Under the pieces are notes generated by a model. The model was not told where the DNA came from, did not search any database, and saw nothing but the letters and a program-made list of their open reading frames with translations. Source: RYN-230 sp963782185 (GTDB taxonomy: Bacteria; Actinomycetota; Actinomycetes; Streptosporangiales; Streptosporangiaceae). Taken from it: a stretch of DNA of 64,000 nucleotides. Shown here one piece after another: positions 40,670-49,588 of the stretch. The translations under genes and the position numbers were made by a program. Where the stretch lies: positions 62,001 to 126,000 of the forward strand of contig CAWAJB010000008.1 in NCBI GenBank assembly GCA_963782185.1, in the 5' to 3' direction. Position 1 is the first letter of the stretch. Each line of letters starts with the position of its first letter.

Positions 40670-43600
40670 TCAGGGGACGGCGGAACGCCAGGCGGGGTAG
40701 AGCTCGTCGATGAGGGCCTCGGTTTCGGGGGCCATCCGCGGGACAACCTCATCCAGGGCCGTCCGGGCGCACAACTCCTCCACCACGGCGCGGAGCAAGC
40801 CCGGCCGGCCCGTCTGGTGCGCCGCCAGGAGCAGATCGCGCCAGAGCAGTTCGTCGTGGCGGGCCAGCCGCAGCCCGGCCCGCACAGCGCCGATCGCGCC
40901 CTCCGGGTCGCCGCCGGCCAGCCGCAGCCCGGCCAGCCGGTGCGCGGTGTCGGCGACCCGCGCGGTCACCTCATATTCCAGCTCGTCGGCGGCCAGCCAG
41001 GCGTAACGGCCTGGCGGACGGTCCTCGAGCAACTGGCCTTGCACCAGGTCCAGCGCCCGGCCGAGGTCGTGTGCCTCCTCCGCGCTGCCCGGCGTGGCTA
41101 GTTCCGCGTGGCCCGCCAGGGCCCGGAACACCTGCCAGTCCACCCGCACCCCGGTTCCGAGGCGGAGCCGCCCGGACGCGTCCGCGGCCAGGTGCGGCCG
41201 CCCGATGCTGTCCGTGCCGAGCCACCCGGTGGCCCGGGCCACGGCCGCGTCCCGGACTTCGGCGGCCACCCCCCGGGGCCAGAGAGCCGCGCTCAGCACG
41301 TTGGGGTGCACTCCGCCGGGGTGGACAGCCAGGTAGACCACGAGCTCGGTGGCCAGGGCGACACGGTCCGGTTCGATCGGGCCAGGGGCCCGGACCGACG
41401 CCGGACCCAGGATGGCGATGTCCACGGGTAGCACTCTCCCTGAATCCAGGTGCTCGGGCGGCGCCGCGTGGGCGGGCGGCGGGGTGAGAGGCACACCCTC
41501 CGGCTGGGCAGCCGCGGTGAACAAGGCGACCAGGGCCTCGTGCTGCCGGGCCGGGGTGAGCTGCGCCTGCACCTCGAAGCCGAGTCCCCCGGCCAGCAGG
41601 CGCCCCTCCGGGGTGACCTCCCAGGCCCACGAGGCACCCGGGACGTCCCCGGCGACCAGGTAGCCGGCCGCGGCCGCGCGGCCCACCCGGGCCAGCGTGA
41701 GGAGCCGGCTCCGCTCGCGGGGGCTGGGCGGTACCGCGCTGATCAGATAGTGCGGCACCCAGGCGGGCGGGTTGACACCGAGGGCGCGGCCCTCGAGCAC
41801 GGAGCTCACCCCTGCGGCGGCCATCGCCTCGGTCACGTCGATGGCGTGCGTCTCCAGGACGGGCAGCGCCTCCTCCAGGGTCGGCACCGCGGTGATCCGG
41901 TCCGGCGCCAGCGCGGTCAGGTCCTCACCGAATCCGGCCAGCGTGATGTGCATCCGGTCGGACCAGGCGCTGGTGGCCAGTTCCAGGGCTATCGCGGACA
42001 TCACCGCGATGGTCATGGTCCGCGGCCCGGTCACGGAGATCACCCCGTGGGCGGCCTCGATGTCCACCAGCACCCGCCCTGCGCCGTCGGTGCCGAGGGA
42101 GACCAGGCCGGGATACAGGGCGTCGCCCGCCTCGCCGGTGTCGACCAGCCCGAGCGCGCTGGACGGCAGCCGCCAGACTTCGCCATCGCCCACGGCGGCC
42201 CACGGCGCGGGGGCGTCCAGATCCGCGGGCGTCATCCACAGGTCGAGGTTGTCGTGGCTGAGGTGGGCGGCGACCACGGCCGGCGGGGTCCGGCCGGACA
42301 GCGACATGGCGTGGGAAAGATAACGCAGCCCGCGGTCGAGCAGCCGGGCGGACGGCTCATGCGCGCCCGCCCGCAATGCTGACTCCGCCAGCGCCGCCTG
42401 CCCCTGCGGGGCGGCCACCCGGCGCCCGAAGGCCCGCAGCCACAGTTGCTCGCGGCGCCGGCGCCCCAGGGCAGCCAGGATCCCGCTGGCCAGCAAGGAG
42501 GCGGCGGCCAGTTCCTCCGGGTAGGTAAGGCGGCCGGGGTGCAAGAGACCAGCGGCATGGGAGCCGTTGGTGGTGGCCGGGGCCCTGGTGCGGTCAGCCG
42601 CTCCGCCAGGGCGGGACTCCACCGCGTGGCGCGGCTCCCCCGCATGCCGGGGGTCCCCCGCATGCCGGGGGTCCCCCGCATGCCGGGGGTCCTCCGTGCG
42701 GCCGGCCGGTTCACCGCGGGCGGCGTTCCCGGCGCTGCCCTCCACGTCCCGGCTGTGCTGCCTGACGTGGCCGCGCTCCGCGGCCCCGGGCGCCGGGGGG
42801 GCGTCCGGGCCCCCGGCCGGCCCCGGCCCGGCCGGGGGAGCCCGGCCATCCCCCGCGGGAATGGCATCGAGGCCAGGGCCCTGGGCGTCCCGGGGCATGT
42901 GCAGCACCCAGCCGGGCCGGATCAGGCTGGCGATGGTCAGCCGGGAGCCGTCGGGCTGGATCCGGCCGGAGTTCAGCTCGAAGATCTCCCGGTACCGGCG
43001 TCCGTCACCCAGGTACTTCTGCGCGATCTCCCACAAGCTCTCGTGGAACCGGCCCACGGGCGGCTTCACCACGTAGAGCTTCCCCACCTGCGGCGAGTGG
43101 GCGACCTGCGGCGGGCTGGCCAGGATCGGCGTGCCCGCGTCGCGGCCCTCCGGCTGGCGGGCAGAACCAGCGGCCCGGCCGCCGCCGTCCCGGCCGCCGC
43201 CGTCCCGGCCGCCGCCGGCCCCGGCGGCGTGCTGGCCCCCGGCCCCGGCGCTGTGCTGGCCGCCGCGCCCGCCGCCGTGCTGGCCGCCGGACCCGCCGCC
43301 GCGCTGAGTCCCAGCCCCGGCGCTGTGCTGGGCGCCGGCCCGGGCCCCAGCCGAGTGCGCCGCGGCCGGCGCCTGATGGGCCAGGGCCGGTGATAGCGCC
43401 GTGGCGGCCACGAACACGAGCAGGGCGGAGGTGACCAGTCGGTGCACGAGCGCCTGGGTGCCGCCGGCCAGCGGGATCCGCCGCGGCATCCCCGCGTTGC
43501 GGACCGCGGCCCTGATCTCCGCGATCACGCAGCAGACCAGCTGGATCCACGCCAGCCAGACCACCACGGACAGCACCTTGAGGATCGCAGGGACCGTCAG

Positions 43601-43792
43601 CTGGTGGGTGAGCAGGGACAGCGAGGGCATGGCGTGCGGGATGGGCAGCCCGAACACGGTGACCAGCGCGAACGGGACCCCCGCCGTGAGTGCGGCCAGC
43701 GCGGCGACGGCCAGCAGCCCGATCATCAGGTCCGCCAGGGAACGGCGGCGCCGCCGGTACGGGGTCCGCGGGGGACGGGTTAGCGGCGCCAT
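40670..43792 (-). CDS. Large membrane protein with LysM and C-terminal BTAD/SARP-like domain
   Basis: A 1040-residue protein. N-terminal membrane segments (about residues 18-50, 65-85, 115-135) are followed by a long Gly/Ala/His-rich linker with many repeats, then a LysM domain (GRFHESLWEIAQKYLGDGRR, about 255-310). A second low-complexity linker holds four GDPRHA-like units from 18-bp tandem repeats near 42640-42695. The rest is globular, and the last 260 residues resemble the winged-helix plus bacterial transcriptional activator (BTAD) domains of SARP regulators (PNVLSAALWPRGV; RLAGGDPEGAIGAVRAGLRL). It ends the Tad operon and overlaps the gene before it by one base. Confidence 0.8.
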   Translation of the reverse strand: MAPLTRPPRTPYRRRRRSLADLMIGLLAVAALAALTAGVPFALVTVFGLPIPHAMPSLSLLTHQLTVPAILKVLSVVVWLAWIQLVCCVIAEIRAAVRNAGMPRRIPLAGGTQALVHRLVTSALLVFVAATALSPALAHQAPAAAHSAGARAGAQHSAGAGTQRGGGSGGQHGGGRGGQHSAGAGGQHAAGAGGGRDGGGRDGGGRAAGSARQPEGRDAGTPILASPPQVAHSPQVGKLYVVKPPVGRFHESLWEIAQKYLGDGRRYREIFELNSGRIQPDGSRLTIASLIRPGWVLHMPRDAQGPGLDAIPAGDGRAPPAGPGPAGGPDAPPAPGAAERGHVRQHSRDVEGSAGNAARGEPAGRTEDPRHAGDPRHAGDPRHAGEPRHAVESRPGGAADRTRAPATTNGSHAAGLLHPGRLTYPEELAAASLLASGILAALGRRRREQLWLRAFGRRVAAPQGQAALAESALRAGAHEPSARLLDRGLRYLSHAMSLSGRTPPAVVAAHLSHDNLDLWMTPADLDAPAPWAAVGDGEVWRLPSSALGLVDTGEAGDALYPGLVSLGTDGAGRVLVDIEAAHGVISVTGPRTMTIAVMSAIALELATSAWSDRMHITLAGFGEDLTALAPDRITAVPTLEEALPVLETHAIDVTEAMAAAGVSSVLEGRALGVNPPAWVPHYLISAVPPSPRERSRLLTLARVGRAAAAGYLVAGDVPGASWAWEVTPEGRLLAGGLGFEVQAQLTPARQHEALVALFTAAAQPEGVPLTPPPAHAAPPEHLDSGRVLPVDIAILGPASVRAPGPIEPDRVALATELVVYLAVHPGGVHPNVLSAALWPRGVAAEVRDAAVARATGWLGTDSIGRPHLAADASGRLRLGTGVRVDWQVFRALAGHAELATPGSAEEAHDLGRALDLVQGQLLEDRPPGRYAWLAADELEYEVTARVADTAHRLAGLRLAGGDPEGAIGAVRAGLRLARHDELLWRDLLLAAHQTGRPGLLRAVVEELCARTALDEVVPRMAPETEALIDELYPAWRSAVP

Positions 43793-44277
43793 CAGCAGAC
43801 CGTCCCGCGGGCGACGCCACACTCCACGGTCGCCGTTTCCCGCGCCGTCTCGGTGAAGCGGCCGAGGATCCCGCCGACCAGTGGCTGGGTAGTGATCGTC
43901 ACCGTCACGGTGGCGGCATCCGTCCCGGCGGCCGCCGTACAGCTCGTCATGGTGGCGCCGGTGACCCGGTCCACCCCGCTGCTGTCCTGCTGGCTATAGG
44001 CGCTGACCAGGCCGGCCGCTCGGCCGCAGGCACCGGGGCCGATCGCGGCGACCCCGCCCGCGCGCAGCCCGGCGATGCCGATGGTGCCGGCGGCGGCCCG
44101 GGCCGCCTGCTCCGCGATGTCCGCGGCGCGCTCCCTGGCGTTCATGGCGATGCCCCCGTCCACGATCAGGGCGGTCAGGAACAGGACGGCGACGGCAAAG
44201 ACCACGGTGAACACGGCCACGGAGCCCTGCTCACGTTCCGCAGCGGGCCTGGGCCGCGACCGCCCCAGGACCTTCAT
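43792..44277 (-). CDS. TadG-like pilus assembly protein
   Basis: A 161-residue protein with a single N-terminal membrane segment (GSVAVFTVVFAVAVLFLTALIV begins near residue 18) of the TadE/TadG type, then an extracytoplasmic part with four cysteines. The start overlaps the preceding TadE gene stop (TGATG). Role in Tad pilus assembly is inferred from context and architecture. Confidence 0.75.
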   Translation of the reverse strand: MKVLGRSRPRPAAEREQGSVAVFTVVFAVAVLFLTALIVDGGIAMNARERAADIAEQAARAAAGTIGIAGLRAGGVAAIGPGACGRAAGLVSAYSQQDSSGVDRVTGATMTSCTAAAGTDAATVTVTITTQPLVGGILGRFTETARETATVECGVARGTVC

Positions 44278-44720
44278 CAGTTCCGCTCCACGAAGGCGTC
44301 CAGCGGGGCCACCGCCCGGCCGGAGAAGACCATGGCGGGGTTGAAGCCGAGCAGGGTGAACGGGCTCATGTTGACGTCACATTGGACGGTCACGGTGACG
44401 TCGCCACCCGCTGCCGCCAACTGGCCGGTGGCAGGGAAACCCGCCACCAGGGCCTGGACGCTGCCCGGTGAGCACCAGCTGGTGGCGCCCAGGTCCGCCT
44501 GGGCCGCCTGCAGCGCCAGCTGGCTGGCCTGGGCGGGTGAGCCCGCCAGCGACGCGGCCCGGGCGGCGTCCCGGGCCGCCCCGTCGAGGTGCCCCTGCGC
44601 CTCCACGACCCGCCCGCCCGCACCGACCAGCAACAGCAGACCGATCAGGCCGGGAGCGATCACCACGAGCTCGACCGACATCGACCCGCGGTCGCGCAGC
44701 GCCCGCCGCCGGGCCATCAT
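44277..44720 (-). CDS. TadE-family minor pseudopilin
   Basis: 147 residues. After a short basic N-terminus, RGSMSVELVVIAPGLIGLL is the TadE signature (hydrophobic helix with a Glu five residues in). The remainder is periplasmic-side with two cysteines. I start at the ATG at 44720 because it forms ATGA with the stop of the upstream TadE gene; a GTG or ATG at 44753 would overlap by 37 bases. Confidence 0.8.
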   Translation of the reverse strand: MMARRRALRDRGSMSVELVVIAPGLIGLLLLVGAGGRVVEAQGHLDGAARDAARAASLAGSPAQASQLALQAAQADLGATSWCSPGSVQALVAGFPATGQLAAAGGDVTVTVQCDVNMSPFTLLGFNPAMVFSGRAVAPLDAFVERN

Positions 44721-45232
44721 CCGCAGCGATTCTGGGTCGCGGGCCGGAAGCATTCTACGGGGCCTCCGGCGGTAGCGGAAATAGTGAGGTTAAGGCCGAA
44801 AAACGGGAAGACTGAATAGCCGAGCGGGCCACTGACGGTGACGTACACATTGGTGTGCGAGTCGCCATAGGCATGCGGCTTCACCTTGCTCAGCAGGTGC
44901 GTGTGCAGGTTCCCGTAATATTGCGCGGCCGCATTCTGCGCCGCACCGGCCCAGCCCGAGTTGGTGGCGGCCTCTTCCCGGGCCACGAGCGCGCCTGCCT
45001 GGGCCGACGCCAGCGCGGCCTGCCGGGCGTTGAACCACAACCCGAACTGCAGGATGAGCATGCAGATCATCATCAGCCCGGGGGCCAGAACAGCGAGTTC
45101 GACCACGTTGGAGCCGCGATCGGAGGACATCTGGCCCCTTCGCGCGGACCGAACCACGCGGGCCATCCAGCCCCGGACCGCACGGGCTATCCGGTCCCGT
45201 GCGACGCGGGCCGCCCGGCAGCAGAACGTCAC
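44717..45232 (-). CDS. TadE-family minor pseudopilin
   Basis: 171 residues from a GTG at 45232. The TadE block RGSNVVELAVLAPGLMMICM is near residue 40, followed by FNARQAALASAQAGALVARE and an extracytoplasmic domain. The start follows the flp stop by 16 bases, with AGGAGG overlapping that stop. A start at the internal ATG just before SSDRGSN would fit a shorter, more typical TadE (136 residues) and cannot be ruled out. Confidence 0.8.
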   Translation of the reverse strand: MTFCCRAARVARDRIARAVRGWMARVVRSARRGQMSSDRGSNVVELAVLAPGLMMICMLILQFGLWFNARQAALASAQAGALVAREEAATNSGWAGAAQNAAAQYYGNLHTHLLSKVKPHAYGDSHTNVYVTVSGPLGYSVFPFFGLNLTISATAGGPVECFRPATQNRCG

Positions 45233-45248
45233 GGTGGTCAGTGCCTCC

Positions 45249-45458
45249 TCAGCCGTGGATCTGGGCGCTCTCGGTGGTGACGAAGTTCTTGATGACCAGC
45301 AGCAGGGCGGCCGCGATGCCGAGAATAACGGCCGTGATAATGGCCAGTTCCACGGCGGACGCGCCAGCATCCTTATCCAGGACTGCCATCCGGAGGCGCG
45401 CGAGGCGGCTGCCGAGAATGGTCTTGAGAAACGTCATGGTCACGGTGATATATGTCAT
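45249..45458 (-). CDS. flp: Flp-type major pilin
   Basis: A 69-residue prepilin. The basic N-terminal leader ends near DKDAGASAVELAIITAVILG: the pilin-type hydrophobic helix with the Glu five residues after the probable Ala/Gly cleavage region, then a short polar tail. GGAGG lies four bases upstream of the ATG at 45458. It is the likely pilus subunit, processed by the prepilin peptidase at 52422-53165. Confidence 0.85.
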   Translation of the reverse strand: MTYITVTMTFLKTILGSRLARLRMAVLDKDAGASAVELAIITAVILGIAAALLLVIKNFVTTESAQIHG

Positions 45459-45518
45459 TGTGCCTCCATCGTGTGCGCGGTCATTGTGCACCGTTCACCA
45501 GGGGTTTTACGCTGCGGG

Positions 45519-46424
45519 TCATGCGCTGAGCAGCACCCCCACGACCGGGTAGGTGAGGAAAATCAGGAATCCGGCGCACAGCAGCATCTGGGCGACCAGC
45601 ATCGACTGGGATTTCTCGCCGGCCTGGCCTTCGAGGTCGGCGAGTTCCCGGCGGCGCAGGCTGGCCGCCCGGGCACTCAGCGACTCGCGCACCTTGGCCC
45701 CGTCGTCGGCCACCAGGCTGAGCGCGGCGGCCAGGTCGCGCAGTTCCTCGACGCGCACCTCATCGCCGAGCATGCCGAGGGCCTGCCACGGTGTCTGGCC
45801 GCTGATCCTGGCGTTGGCCAGCGCGTCCCTGATCCGCCAGAGCGCCCAGCCGGACCCGATCTCACTCGCCGCCATCAGCGCCTCGGGCACGCCCCGGCCG
45901 CCCGACAGGTTCATCGAGACGAGATCGAGGAAGGCGCCGATCGCGCGCCGGAAGTCGCGCCGCCGGGCGTCCGCCTTCCGCTTGACCTCCAGGTCCGGCA
46001 GGAAGAAGAAGACCGCGGCCAGGGCGGCACCGAACCAGACCGGCAGGACAACCGAGACACCGAACCCGGCCGCACTCACCGCGAGCAGCAACAGCGGACC
46101 GGCCAGGAAGCCCAGCAGGGCCAGCAGGACCTTCGTGGCCAGGTAGTTCTCGAACGACTTCCCGATCAGTGACAGGTTGGCCCGCAGCGACGGGAACTGC
46201 CAGCCCTGCTCGGCACAGAACGCGGCCAGGGCGCGCCCGAGCCGCCGGCTGACCTTACCTTCGCGCTCGTCCACCACCTGGCGGACCGCCCGGCTCATCG
46301 GGGGGCGCGCCTCGTCCAGCGCGGCGATCCGCCTGGCCAGGCTGACCCGCCGCGGGACCAGCGCCACGATGAGCAGGAAGAGGCCGAGGCCCGCCCCGGC
46401 CCCCAGGGTCAGCGCCGCGCTCAT
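45519..46424 (-). CDS. tadC: TadC, inner membrane platform protein (T2SS F family)
   Basis: 301 residues with the T2SSF domain (SMNLSGGRGVPEALMAASEI; ARISGQTPWQALGMLGDEVR) and membrane segments near both ends and at about 95-135. With TadB it forms the membrane platform for the TadA motor. Its ATG overlaps the tadB stop as ATGA. Confidence 0.88.
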   Translation of the reverse strand: MSAALTLGAGAGLGLFLLIVALVPRRVSLARRIAALDEARPPMSRAVRQVVDEREGKVSRRLGRALAAFCAEQGWQFPSLRANLSLIGKSFENYLATKVLLALLGFLAGPLLLLAVSAAGFGVSVVLPVWFGAALAAVFFFLPDLEVKRKADARRRDFRRAIGAFLDLVSMNLSGGRGVPEALMAASEIGSGWALWRIRDALANARISGQTPWQALGMLGDEVRVEELRDLAAALSLVADDGAKVRESLSARAASLRRRELADLEGQAGEKSQSMLVAQMLLCAGFLIFLTYPVVGVLLSA

Positions 46425-47290
46425 GATCCACCTCCACGCCCGTCGAGCAGGCGTTCCGGGGCCTCGAACGTGGCCAGCCTGCGCATCCACATGAAGCCCG
46501 CCGCGTACAGCGCCACGACCACCACCAGCACCAGCTGGCCGAGCGGGCTGTCGTAGACGTGCACGTAGCCCGGGTTGAGCACGGCCAGTCCTAGCGCCAG
46601 GCCGACGGACACGAGCACCACGATCTGCGCGCTGCGCCGGGTCGACCGGCGCTCGGCGTTGACCTTCCGCCGCATGTCCAGCTCTTCACGGACGGCCCCG
46701 GCCAGCGCGCCCAGCAGGTCCCGCAGGCCCGGTCCGCGCAGCCGGGCATTGATGATCAGCGCGCCGATGATCAGGTCCGCGCTGGGGTCGTCCAGGTCGT
46801 CCGCGAGCCCGTGCAGTGCTTCGGGCATCGGCACCCGGGTGTGCAGCCGGTCCACCAGCCGGGCCAGGGGCTCCCGCAAGGATGGCGCGGCCACCCGTAG
46901 CGATGAGGGAATGGCCTGCTCCAGGCCGACCGCCCCGGCGATCGTGTCCCGCAGCGATTCGGTCCAGGTGGCCAGGGCTTCGAGCCGGATCATGGCGCGC
47001 CGTTCCCCCGCCGCGCCGCCGAGTGTCCGCCACGCCAGCACGAGCAGGGCGAGGCCTATCCCGGCCACGACCCAGCGGGTGGCCGCCAGGGTGAGCGCGC
47101 CGGCTAGCAGGGCGAGCGCGCCCCGGGTCCCGGCCATCTCCCGGACCTGCCGCTGCAGCCGGGTGGACCGGCGGCCCGGCGGGCCGGGCGGCCGGCCGCG
47201 GACCGCCATGACGAGCAGGAGCAGCCCGCAGCCGCCCAGCGCGCCGGCCAGGATGGCGAGCAGCGGGGCGCCGGACAGGATGCTGCTCAC
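46421..47290 (-). CDS. tadB: TadB, inner membrane platform protein (T2SS F family)
   Basis: 289 residues with a T2SSF domain (TESLRDTIAGAVGLEQAIPS; LHGLADDLDDPSADLIIGAL) flanked by membrane segments (N-terminal two, C-terminal two). ATG overlaps the tadA stop (ATGA). Partner of TadC. Confidence 0.88.
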   Translation of the reverse strand: MSSILSGAPLLAILAGALGGCGLLLLVMAVRGRPPGPPGRRSTRLQRQVREMAGTRGALALLAGALTLAATRWVVAGIGLALLVLAWRTLGGAAGERRAMIRLEALATWTESLRDTIAGAVGLEQAIPSSLRVAAPSLREPLARLVDRLHTRVPMPEALHGLADDLDDPSADLIIGALIINARLRGPGLRDLLGALAGAVREELDMRRKVNAERRSTRRSAQIVVLVSVGLALGLAVLNPGYVHVYDSPLGQLVLVVVVALYAAGFMWMRRLATFEAPERLLDGRGGGS

Positions 47291-48585
47291 CAGCGCCCCC
47301 GGGCCGGGTCGTACCCGTACTGGGTGAGTTCGCCCAGGCAGGAGAGGGGCGCGTGCGGCACCGCGCGGCCGTCGGGGCCGGGGGCGAACACCTCACTGGA
47401 CAGGACCCGGCCGTCCACGCCGGTCACCTCCCGGATACTGCTGACGAACCGCCGCAGTTGGCCGCCGAGCTGGTACTCGTTGCGTTTCTCCACGAACACG
47501 ACGAAGTCGATGGCTCCGGCGATCAGCATGTGGGTCGCCTCCACCGGCAGCCGTTCCGCCGACTGGATGGCGTAGGTGGCGATCCGGTTGAAGACCTCCA
47601 GCGACGAGTTCGCGTGGATGGTGGAAAGCGACCCGTCGTTGCCCTGGGACATCGCGTTCAGCATGGTGACGATCTCGTCACCGAGGACCTCGCCCACGAT
47701 GACCCGGCTGGGGTTCATCCGCAGCGACCGCCGGACGAGCTCGGCCATGGGGATCTCCCCGTGGCCCTCCATGTTCGGCAGCCGTTCCTCGAACGCGACG
47801 ACGTTGGGGTGCAGCTCGGGGAATTGGTCGATGCCCAGTTCCAGGGCCCGCTCCACGGTGATGAGCCGTTCACCGGACGGGATCTCGTTGACGATCGCGC
47901 GCAGCAGCGTGGTCTTGCCGGCATTGGTGGCCCCGGCGATCATGATGTTCTTCCGGGCCGCGGCCGCGGCCGCGAGGAAGGCCGCGGAATCCGGCAGCAG
48001 TGTGCCGTTGCCCACCAAGTCGGCGAGGAAGACCTTGCCCAGCCGGGCCCGGCGGATTGATACCGAGGGACGCAGGGTCACGTCCATCACCGCGGACAGC
48101 CGGGCCCCGTCGGGGAGCCGGAGATCCAGCTGGGGGTTGGCGCTATCGAACGGCCGGCTGGACAGGCCGGAATAGGCCGCCAGCACCTGGATCAGCTCGA
48201 CCAGTTCGTCGTCGTTCTCCGCGACGGGCTCGGCCATCATCTCGCGCCCGTCCGCGTAGCCGACGAACACCCGGTCGCAGCCGTTGATGTCGATGTTCTC
48301 GATGTAGGGGTCATCCAGGAGCGGCTGGAGCCGCCCGACACCGAACAGCGCGGCGTGGATCGCGGCGGCGAGATCCTCCTCTTCCTGCGCGTTGGGCGGG
48401 ACCCGGCCCGCGGTGAGCTCGTTGCGGGCGTGATCCTCGAGGACCTGCGCGACGAGGGCCCGCGCGAACTGGCGCTCGTCCTCGCCCGACATCGGCGCCA
48501 GGCCGGCCGATCCGTCCAGCCGCCGCTGCTCGGCCAGCCGGGCGCCCACTTCGCCCCTGAGCCGCTTGACGAGCGTGTGGTCCAT
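47287..48585 (-). CDS. tadA: TadA/CpaF-type pilus assembly ATPase
   Basis: Secretion ATPase that powers Flp pilus assembly, 432 residues. Walker A GATNAGKTTLLRAIV, Asp-box region (ITVERALELGIDQ), Walker B with RMNPSRVIVGEVLGDE, and the His box NDGSLSTIHANS are intact. It starts at the ATG at 48585, four bases after the CpaE-like gene stop. The frame is open upstream but low-complexity. Confidence 0.92.
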   Translation of the reverse strand: MDHTLVKRLRGEVGARLAEQRRLDGSAGLAPMSGEDERQFARALVAQVLEDHARNELTAGRVPPNAQEEEDLAAAIHAALFGVGRLQPLLDDPYIENIDINGCDRVFVGYADGREMMAEPVAENDDELVELIQVLAAYSGLSSRPFDSANPQLDLRLPDGARLSAVMDVTLRPSVSIRRARLGKVFLADLVGNGTLLPDSAAFLAAAAAARKNIMIAGATNAGKTTLLRAIVNEIPSGERLITVERALELGIDQFPELHPNVVAFEERLPNMEGHGEIPMAELVRRSLRMNPSRVIVGEVLGDEIVTMLNAMSQGNDGSLSTIHANSSLEVFNRIATYAIQSAERLPVEATHMLIAGAIDFVVFVEKRNEYQLGGQLRRFVSSIREVTGVDGRVLSSEVFAPGPDGRAVPHAPLSCLGELTQYGYDPARGRW

Positions 48586-48589
48586 GCCC

Positions 48590-49582
48590 TCACCACCCGT
48601 CCGGCCCGCCGGCGGGGAGGTCGCGCGCGACGCGGCTCGCGGCGGCCTGGCCTGCGGACTGGCCCGTGGCGTGGCCTGCGGCGTGACGGGCCGCCCCCGG
48701 TGCCGGTGCCGCATCACGGTCCCGTGTCCCATCCCGGCCCCGCGCCTGCACCGCTCCCCGCGCCCGCCCCGCATCCCGGGCCCGCCCCGCATCCCGGGCC
48801 CGCGCCGCTCCCCGCGCCGACGCCACGGCGGCCGGCTGGCCGGCCAGCTGCCCGGCGATCTCCCGGGCCGTCCTGATCAGCAGCGACTTGTCGAGCCTGC
48901 CGCCCCACTTCCCACGCAGCAGTTCAGCACTCCGGGGCTCGAACGCGATCCCGCCCAGCACGCTGGCCGCGCTGTCGCGGCCGAGGGCCTGGCCCACGTC
49001 GGAGAGCGCGTGGCTGAATCCGCGGTGGCCGGCGACAACCAGGACGCTGACCCGGTCACTGCGGCTGCCGCGCTGGCCTACCGCCGCGGACACGGCCGCG
49101 CTGCGCTCCCGCAGCCGCACGACCTCGCCCAGGCTGGGCCGGGTGACGAGGACGATGACGGCGGCGTGGGCCAGCAGGTCGTAGTAGGGGCCGTCCGGGC
49201 CGAGGCGGCCGCAGTCCGCGATCACGTCGGCCTGGGGCAACCCCGACAGCAGGCCGCCGACCGGCCCCCACAGTGGTTCCAGCCCCGCCCCCTGTTCCGC
49301 GGTGGTCACCCCGAGCAGTACGTCCAGGCCGCCGCGGAGCTTCTGCGCATGCGCCCAGAGCTGGGCGGGCTGAAGGTCGCGGCGGGCGGCCACGCCCAGG
49401 CTGAGCAGGCCGCGGCGCGGGTCGAGCCGGCCCCCGCCCTGGGCGGGCAGCCAGTAGGCGATGTCGCCGCCCGCGGGGTCACACTCGGCGAGCAGCACCG
49501 GCCGTGGCCAGACCGCGGCGAGCGTGACCGCCGTGGTGGTGACCCCGGGTGCCCCCTTGTCGGCCGCGACTGCGATCAGCAC
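48590..49582 (-). CDS. CpaE-like P-loop protein with degenerate Walker A
   Basis: 330 residues. The N-terminal 240 have a MinD/ParA-like order (MLIAVAADKGAPGVTTTAVT; ECDPAGGD; ADVIADCGRLG), as in CpaE/TadZ pilus-localising proteins. The deviant Walker A normally reads KGGxGKTT, but here it is KGAPGVTT, so the P-loop lysine next to TT is missing. The last 90 residues are a low-complexity Ala/Arg/Gly/Asp tail. It lies between cpaB and tadA. Confidence 0.8.
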   Translation of the reverse strand: MLIAVAADKGAPGVTTTAVTLAAVWPRPVLLAECDPAGGDIAYWLPAQGGGRLDPRRGLLSLGVAARRDLQPAQLWAHAQKLRGGLDVLLGVTTAEQGAGLEPLWGPVGGLLSGLPQADVIADCGRLGPDGPYYDLLAHAAVIVLVTRPSLGEVVRLRERSAAVSAAVGQRGSRSDRVSVLVVAGHRGFSHALSDVGQALGRDSAASVLGGIAFEPRSAELLRGKWGGRLDKSLLIRTAREIAGQLAGQPAAVASARGAARARDAGRARDAGRARGAVQARGRDGTRDRDAAPAPGAARHAAGHATGQSAGQAAASRVARDLPAGGPDGW

Positions 49583-49588
49583 CCGGCC

